Assembly (NCBI GenBank): GCA_910585385.1
Contig: CAJUDV010000057.1
Location: 1-9,171, forward strand
Direction: 5' to 3'
Length of the DNA stretch: 9,171 nucleotides
From: an uncultured Oscillibacter sp.
Lineage (GTDB): Bacteria; Bacillota; Clostridia; Oscillospirales; Oscillospiraceae
Position numbers and translations under genes: made by a program. Below, piece after piece: positions 5,637-9,171 of the stretch. Position 1 is the first letter of the stretch. Every line of letters starts with the position of its first letter. The notes under the pieces were generated by a model that worked only from the letters and a program-made list of their open reading frames with translations, was not told the DNA's origin and made no database searches.

Positions 5637-6507
5637 AGTCCGCACCTCCCATCTCGTAAATGAAAATCTCCTCCAGGGTCAGGGGCACCGCGTCCACCAG
5701 CAGGGGATGATAGGCTGTCAGGCGCTCCGTGGCCTCCTGGGCGCTCATCCGCATAATCAAGGTGTGGATGCGGCCGATTTTGGAGGCGTGGAGCACCGGC
5801 AGGTCCTCCGGCACCTCCGTCATGCCGTCCTGAAACACCACCTGGAGCTTCACCATGTTGTCCTGCAATTGGGCAAGGCTCCGCTCCAGCAGCACCTTCC
5901 CGCGGTCCATGATGCCCACGTGGTCGCACACGTCCTCCAGCTCCCGCAGGTTGTGGGAGGAGACCAGCACCGTGGTGCCCCGCTGGCTCACGTCCCCCAT
6001 CACCAGCGACCACACCTGCCGCCGCATCACCGGGTCCAGGCCGTCCACCGGCTCGTCCAGAACCAGGTAGTCCGGCATGCAGCTGAGAACCAGCCAGAAG
6101 GCCGCCTGCTTCTGCATTCCCTTGGAGAGGCGGCGGATGGCCCGCTTCTCGTCAATGCCGAAGACCTCCTTGAGCTTCTCGTACCGCTCCATGGAGAAAT
6201 TGGGGTAGAACCCCCGGTAGAAGCGGCACATGTCCCGGATGGTGGACTGGGAGAAGTAGTACCAGTCGTCGGGAATGACCCCCACCCGGGCTTTCAGACC
6301 GTCGTTCTCCCACACGTCCTCCCCGGCGACGGACACCGTGCCGCCGTCGGGCCGGTAGATGCCGGTGAGGCACCGGATCAGGGTGGACTTGCCCGCGCCG
6401 TTGGGGCCTACCAGCCCGTACACGCTGCCCGCCGGCACCGTGACGGAGGCGCCGTCCAGGGCCGCAAAGCCGTCAAAGCGTTTGCTCACGCCGTTTATCT
6501 CAATCAT
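5611..6507 (-). CDS. ABC transporter ATP-binding protein (YtrB-like)
   Basis: This 298-residue nucleotide-binding subunit would hydrolyse ATP at the inner face of the membrane to drive the permease at 3681-5636. Walker A is GPNGAGKS (34-41), the signature is LSKGMQKQ (127-134), Walker B is YLVLDEPVDGLDP (147-159) and the switch histidine is H185 in VSSHN. The usual Q-loop glutamine is not seen: the region reads GVIPDDWYYF (76-85). YtrB-like proteins often have such acidic residues here. The C-terminal 90 residues form an accessory domain. AAAGGAGG lies upstream of the ATG, and the start overlaps the regulator's stop by 8 bp (ATGATTGA), so translation is coupled. Confidence 0.95.
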   Translation of the reverse strand: MIEINGVSKRFDGFAALDGASVTVPAGSVYGLVGPNGAGKSTLIRCLTGIYRPDGGTVSVAGEDVWENDGLKARVGVIPDDWYYFSQSTIRDMCRFYRGFYPNFSMERYEKLKEVFGIDEKRAIRRLSKGMQKQAAFWLVLSCMPDYLVLDEPVDGLDPVMRRQVWSLVMGDVSQRGTTVLVSSHNLRELEDVCDHVGIMDRGKVLLERSLAQLQDNMVKLQVVFQDGMTEVPEDLPVLHASKIGRIHTLIMRMSAQEATERLTAYHPLLVDAVPLTLEEIFIYEMGGADYAVKDIVL

Positions 6508-7012
6508 GGTGTTCCTCCTTTCCTGTCTCGGCCTGCGGGCCTCCCAGGATTTCCGTCACCAGTTTCACTGGCTCCTCCTTTCCCGTCTCGGCCTGCGGGC
6601 CTCCCAGGACTTCCGTCCCGGCCTGCGGGCCTCCCGGGATCCTCCTCACCGGCTCCGCCGGTTCCTCCCGGACCAGCGTCAAAAGCTCCTGCTCCGGCAC
6701 GCCCAGGTACTTCAGCTCCGCCAGCAGCTCCCGGGCCTTTCCCATCAGCTCCTTCCGGCGGGCCTCGTCCGCCCCGGCGCTGCCGGAGGCAAAGCTCCCT
6801 TTGCCGGGCACGGAGTAGATGTACCCCTCCCCCTCCAGCTCGTTGTACGCCCGCTGGATGGTGTTGGGGTTGATGGACAGCTGGGTCGCCATGGCCCGCA
6901 CGGAGGGCAGCTTCTCATCCGGCCCCATGGCTCCTGTGACGATCAGCTTCCGCAGCCCGTCCTTGATCTGCTCATAGATGGGCCGGGAGTCCCGGTAATT
7001 CAGGCTGACCAT
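6500..7012 (-). CDS. GntR-family regulator (YtrA-like) with repetitive C-terminal tail
   Basis: This 170-residue DNA-binding repressor likely controls its own operon. The winged-helix domain spans about 1-75: PIYEQIKDGLRKLIVTGAM (11-29), KLPSVRAMATQLSINPNTIQ (34-53) and the wing IYSVPGKGSF (65-74). A short helical dimerisation region of the YtrA type (MGKARELLAELKYLGV, 90-105) follows. YtrA-type proteins usually end near 120-130 residues. Here about 45 extra residues are a proline/glycine/glutamate-rich repeat with GGPQA at 127, 137 and 157. ATG at 7012 is picked because GGAAGGTGAG lies just before it. The frame runs on upstream past 7012 but has no supporting start there. It overlaps the ATPase gene by 8 bp. 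Confidence 0.93.
   Translation of the reverse strand: MVSLNYRDSRPIYEQIKDGLRKLIVTGAMGPDEKLPSVRAMATQLSINPNTIQRAYNELEGEGYIYSVPGKGSFASGSAGADEARRKELMGKARELLAELKYLGVPEQELLTLVREEPAEPVRRIPGGPQAGTEVLGGPQAETGKEEPVKLVTEILGGPQAETGKEEHHD
6513..6635. repeat. In-frame tandem repeat at the 3' end of the GntR gene
   Basis: The 45-bp stretches 6513-6557 and 6573-6617 differ at only two positions and are offset by 60 bp. A third copy of the core CGGCCTGCGGGCCTCCC occurs at 6619, so cores start at 6529, 6589 and 6619 (steps of 60 and 30). All steps are multiples of three and keep the frame. The repeat unit includes the GGAGGA that serves as ribosome binding site of the ATPase gene. Confidence 0.9.
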
Positions 7013-7063
7013 CCGCTCACCTTCCCTTCCGCGGCGGAGTGGACCGCCGCAAACTGTATTAAC

Positions 7064-7075
7064 TGTACTAGCACA
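7064..7075. promoter_or_regulatory. Candidate GntR operator
   Basis: TGTACTAGCACA is a 12-bp palindrome with one mismatched pair. It lies over the predicted transcription start of the GntR operon. YtrA-type regulators commonly bind such short TGT-N-ACA palindromes by their own promoter. Binding here is inferred. Confidence 0.55.
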
Positions 7076-7078
7076 CTT

Positions 7079-7107
7079 AGGATAACATGGCGGCGGGGCG
7101 CTGTCAA
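7079..7107 (-). promoter_or_regulatory. Promoter of the GntR-ABC-amidase operon
   Basis: The minus strand has TTGACA (7107-7102), 17 bp, then TATCCT (7084-7079). The leader downstream contains a 7-bp hairpin at 7031-7050 (GCGGCGG with CCGCCGC) just before the regulator's ribosome binding site. Confidence 0.8.
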
Positions 7108-7172
7108 GCCCCTCTTTGGGGCAAATTTTCCGGACTCCCCCGGAAAATCCCCGTAAATTCCGTATTTTCTTC

Positions 7173-7201
7173 TTTACAATGGGAAGGATGTGTGATATAT
7201 T
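7173..7201 (+). promoter_or_regulatory. Promoter of rpsO
   Basis: TTTACA (7173-7178), a 17-bp spacer and TATATT (7196-7201). The predicted start near 7208 gives a leader of about 105 nt. Confidence 0.75.
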
Positions 7202-7207
7202 TCCATA

Positions 7208-7312
7208 GACGCGGGAAAAACCGCGCCCAAACCCCTGCGCTTTGTCCCGCGGAGCTTCACCGGCCCGGGGCACAGTGCCGCGGGTCATTATTATGAGAGG
7301 TGGAACCACACT
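7208..7312 (+). promoter_or_regulatory. Structured rpsO leader, possible S15 autoregulatory RNA
   Basis: The leader can form a hairpin CGCGG/CCGCG at 7210-7225 and a longer stem CCCGCGG (7246-7252) with CCGCGGG (7278-7284) enclosing GC-rich inner pairs. It is followed by a single-stranded ATTATTATGAGAGGTGG with the ribosome binding site. S15 is known to repress its own leader in several phyla through unrelated structures. That this one binds S15 is a guess from position and structure. Confidence 0.35.
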
Positions 7313-7579
7313 ATGCTGCGCAAGGAACAAAAGACCGCTATTATCGACGCCAACCGCACCCACGAGACCGACACCGGCTCCCCGGAGGTCCAGATCGCCA
7401 TCCTGACGGAGCGCATCAACGTGCTCACCGAGCACATGCGCCAGAACCCCCAGGACAAGCACTCCAACCGGGGCCTTTTGAAGATGGTCGGCAAGCGCCG
7501 GAGCCTGCTGGACTATCTCATGAAGAAGGACATCGAGCGTTACCGCGCCCTGATCGCCAAGCTGGGCATCCGTAAGTAA
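7313..7579 (+). CDS. rpsO: 30S ribosomal protein S15
   Basis: This 88-residue primary rRNA-binding protein of the 30S platform contacts helices of the 16S central domain. The sequence fits the family: IIDANRTHETDTGSPEVQIA (10-29), ILTERINVLTEHM, DKHSNRGLLKMVGKRRSLLD (48-67), YLMKKDIERYRALIAKLGIRK. The family length is about 89, so it is complete. ATG at 7313 has GAGAGGTGG 9 nt upstream. It has its own promoter and a strong terminator, and is followed by pnp, the arrangement common in bacteria. Confidence 0.98.
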   Translation: MLRKEQKTAIIDANRTHETDTGSPEVQIAILTERINVLTEHMRQNPQDKHSNRGLLKMVGKRRSLLDYLMKKDIERYRALIAKLGIRK

Positions 7580-7585
7580 TGAATT

Positions 7586-7625
7586 CAGGGCGGCGGCTTT
7601 CCCGCCGCCCTGATTCCATTTTTCC
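7586..7625 (+). terminator. Intrinsic terminator after rpsO
   Basis: CAGGGCGGCGG (7586-7596) pairs with CCGCCGCCCTG (7602-7612) around a 5-nt loop, followed by ATTCCATTTTT. It begins 6 nt after the rpsO stop codon. pnp has no obvious promoter after it, so partial read-through is likely. Confidence 0.88.
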
Positions 7626-7653
7626 CCAGCCCGCGCGGGGGCCGCACAAGCCC

Positions 7654-7704
7654 TTTAGCAGTTGAAAAAGAGGCCGGAGGCCGGCCGCTTTTTCAAGTGC
7701 TAAA
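7654..7704 (+). promoter_or_regulatory. Long hairpin in the pnp leader
   Basis: Arms 7654-7670 (TTTAGCAGTTGAAAAAG) and 7688-7704 (CTTTTTCAAGTGCTAAA) pair over 17 positions with one mismatch. The 17-nt loop can pair again as GGCCGG-AGG-CCGGCC. It ends 44 nt before the pnp start. It could be an RNase III processing site for PNPase autoregulation as known in E. coli, a bidirectional terminator (AAAAAG/CTTTTT arms), or a dispersed palindromic repeat. The sequence alone does not decide. Confidence 0.75.
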
Positions 7705-7748
7705 TGGTCCGGCTCCCATGCGGAAACCAAAAACAAAGGAGCATAACC

Positions 7749-9171
7749 ATGTCTACCATCATCACCAAGAGGCAATTCCCCAACTACCGCAAATACGAAA
7801 TGGACCTGGCGGGCCGCCCCCTGACCCTGGAGGTGGGGAAGCTGGCCGAGCTCAGCAACGCCGCCGTCATGGTGGGCTACGGCGACACCCGGGTTCTGGT
7901 GTGCGCCACCGCCTCCGCCCGTCCCCGGGACGGCATCGACTTCTTCCCCCTCAGCGTGGACTTTGAGGAGAAGCTCTACTCCGTGGGCCGCATTCCCGGC
8001 AGCTTCAACCGCCGGGAGGGCCGCCCCGGGGAGAAGGGCGTGCTCACCAGCCGGGTCATCGACCGGCCCATCCGCCCCCTGTTCCCCTATGACTTCCGCA
8101 ACGACGTCTCCATCATGGCCACGGTCATGAGCGTGGACCACGACTGCTCCCCCGAGGTGGCCGCCCTCATCGGCACCTCCGCCGCCCTGGCCATCTCCGA
8201 CATCCCCTGGAACGGCCCCGTGGGCGCCCTGAAGGTGGGCCTGGTGGACGGCAGGCTGGTCCTCAACCCCAACAGCGAGGAGCGGAAGGTCTCCGACCTG
8301 GACGTTACCGTGGTCTCCACCGGCAAAAAGGTGGTGATGATCGAGGCCGGCGCCAACGAGGTGGACAACGACACCATGTTCGCCGCCATCCGGCTGGCCC
8401 ATGAGGAGAACCAGAAGCAGGTCGCCCTCATCAACCAGATGGTCAGCGAGATCGGCAAGGCCAAGTTTGACTACCCCCACGCCGACTTTGACCAGGCCCT
8501 CTTCGACCGCATCACCGCCGACTTCATGGACGAGGCCAAGGCCGCCATGGACACCGACGACAAAAACGTCCGGGAGGCCCGCTGGAACGCCATGATCGAG
8601 CGCTGGCACGAGCGCTATCTGGAAGAATTCCCGGAGATGGACAAGTACCTGGACGAGATCACCTATAAGTTCCAGAAGAAGATCGTCAAGGCCTGGCTCC
8701 TGGAGGGGCACCGTGTGGACGGCCGCGCCAAGAACGAGATCCGTCCCCTGGGCGCGGAGGTGGGCCTCCTGCCCCGGGCCCACGGCTCCGGCCTCTTCAC
8801 CCGGGGCCAGACCCAGGTGCTCTCCGCCGTCACCCTGGACACTCTCTCCGCCAACCAGAAGCTGGACACCATCTGGGAGGAGACGGAGAAGCGGTATATG
8901 CACCACTACAACTTCCCCGGCTACTCCGTGGGCGAGGCCAAGCCCGCCCGCTCCCCCGGCCGCCGGGAGATCGGCCACGGTGCCTTGGCCGAGCGGGCGC
9001 TGCTGCCGGTGATCCCCGACGTGGAGACCTTCCCCTACGCCATCCGGGTGGTCAGCGAGGTGGTCTCCTCCAACGGCTCCACCTCCCAGGGCTCCGTGTG
9101 CGGCTCCACCCTGGCGCTGATGGACGCCGGCGTGCCCATCAAGGCCCCGGTGGCCGGCATCTCCTGCGGCC
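7749..9171 (+). CDS. pnp: Polyribonucleotide nucleotidyltransferase (PNPase), N-terminal 474 residues (partial)
   Basis: This phosphorolytic 3'-5' exoribonuclease works in mRNA turnover as a ring-shaped trimer. The first RNase PH domain covers about 10-235, with FNRREGRPGEKGVLTSRVID (86-105) and RPIRPLFP (106-113). A helical PNPase domain fills about 245-315. The second, catalytic RNase PH domain starts near 322 (RVDGRAKNEIRPL) and holds MHHYNFPGYSVGEAK (384-398), GRREIGHGALAERAL (404-418) and the phosphate-binding SNGSTSQGSVCGSTLALMDA (441-460). The KH and S1 domains lie beyond the right edge. AAAGGAG 8 nt before the ATG sets the start. There is no visible promoter in 7613-7748, so it is probably fed by read-through from rpsO. 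Confidence 0.98.
   Translation, partial: MSTIITKRQFPNYRKYEMDLAGRPLTLEVGKLAELSNAAVMVGYGDTRVLVCATASARPRDGIDFFPLSVDFEEKLYSVGRIPGSFNRREGRPGEKGVLTSRVIDRPIRPLFPYDFRNDVSIMATVMSVDHDCSPEVAALIGTSAALAISDIPWNGPVGALKVGLVDGRLVLNPNSEERKVSDLDVTVVSTGKKVVMIEAGANEVDNDTMFAAIRLAHEENQKQVALINQMVSEIGKAKFDYPHADFDQALFDRITADFMDEAKAAMDTDDKNVREARWNAMIERWHERYLEEFPEMDKYLDEITYKFQKKIVKAWLLEGHRVDGRAKNEIRPLGAEVGLLPRAHGSGLFTRGQTQVLSAVTLDTLSANQKLDTIWEETEKRYMHHYNFPGYSVGEAKPARSPGRREIGHGALAERALLPVIPDVETFPYAIRVVSEVVSSNGSTSQGSVCGSTLALMDAGVPIKAPVAGISCG

Noticed and set aside
6513..6635. Possible CRISPR array from the regularly spaced GC-rich repeats
   Set aside because: The spacing is 60 then 30 bp, the intervening sequence is itself repeated, and the array lies in frame within the GntR gene with no cas genes.
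5488..6873. Long open plus-strand frame of 461 codons
   Set aside because: It lies opposite the ATPase and GntR genes, whose motifs are unmistakable; its proline-rich end is the antisense of the repeat array.
7518..8978. Long open minus-strand frame of 486 codons
   Set aside because: It is the antisense shadow of pnp and rpsO and has no recognisable domain or ribosome binding site.

Overview
The window looks like a high-GC member of the gut Clostridia, probably Oscillospiraceae (Flavonifractor/Lawsonibacter-like). This is inferred from the rpsO-pnp arrangement, an AUC-type T-box in front of an ileS operon, a YtrA-type GntR/ABC operon whose permease has a C-terminal extracytoplasmic domain, strong GGAGG ribosome binding sites and G+C-rich third codon positions. 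No rRNA, tRNA, CRISPR array or complete transposase gene was seen.

Layout. Positions 1-1572 form a minus-strand unit read from right to left. A consensus promoter (1545-1572) is followed by a T-box leader with an isoleucine (AUC) specifier and its terminator (1538-1262). Next come a 170-bp MITE-like element with 22-bp perfect inverted ends, an NTF2-like immunity-type protein gene, a small zinc-ribbon gene and the 5' end of ileS, which runs off the window. So a regulator that reads tRNA-Ile sits in front of two genes unrelated to tRNA charging before it reaches ileS.

Positions 1641-2892 hold small genes: a 93-aa coiled-coil protein under a perfect sigma-A promoter, and a 71-aa XRE repressor on the plus strand. 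On either side of the repressor lies a tiny minus-strand gene (55 and 56 aa), and the two encode paralogous proteins of unknown function ending in YRYQ. The proximal paralogue begins with TTG and is divergent from the repressor. Two 17-bp palindromes lie between them, one of them exactly inside the spacer of the paralogue's promoter.

Positions 3000-7107 are a minus-strand operon: GntR regulator, ABC ATPase, ABC permease and membrane-anchored zinc N-acetylmuramoyl-L-alanine amidase. The junctions overlap or nearly abut, which implies translational coupling. A 12-bp palindrome at the predicted transcription start is a candidate GntR operator. The reading suggests an envelope-stress or peptide-exporting YtrABC-like system with a cell-wall hydrolase attached.

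Positions 7173-9171 are core genes on the plus strand: rpsO (ribosomal protein S15) with its own promoter and terminator, a long hairpin in the intergenic region, and the N-terminal two thirds of pnp (PNPase), cut by the window edge.
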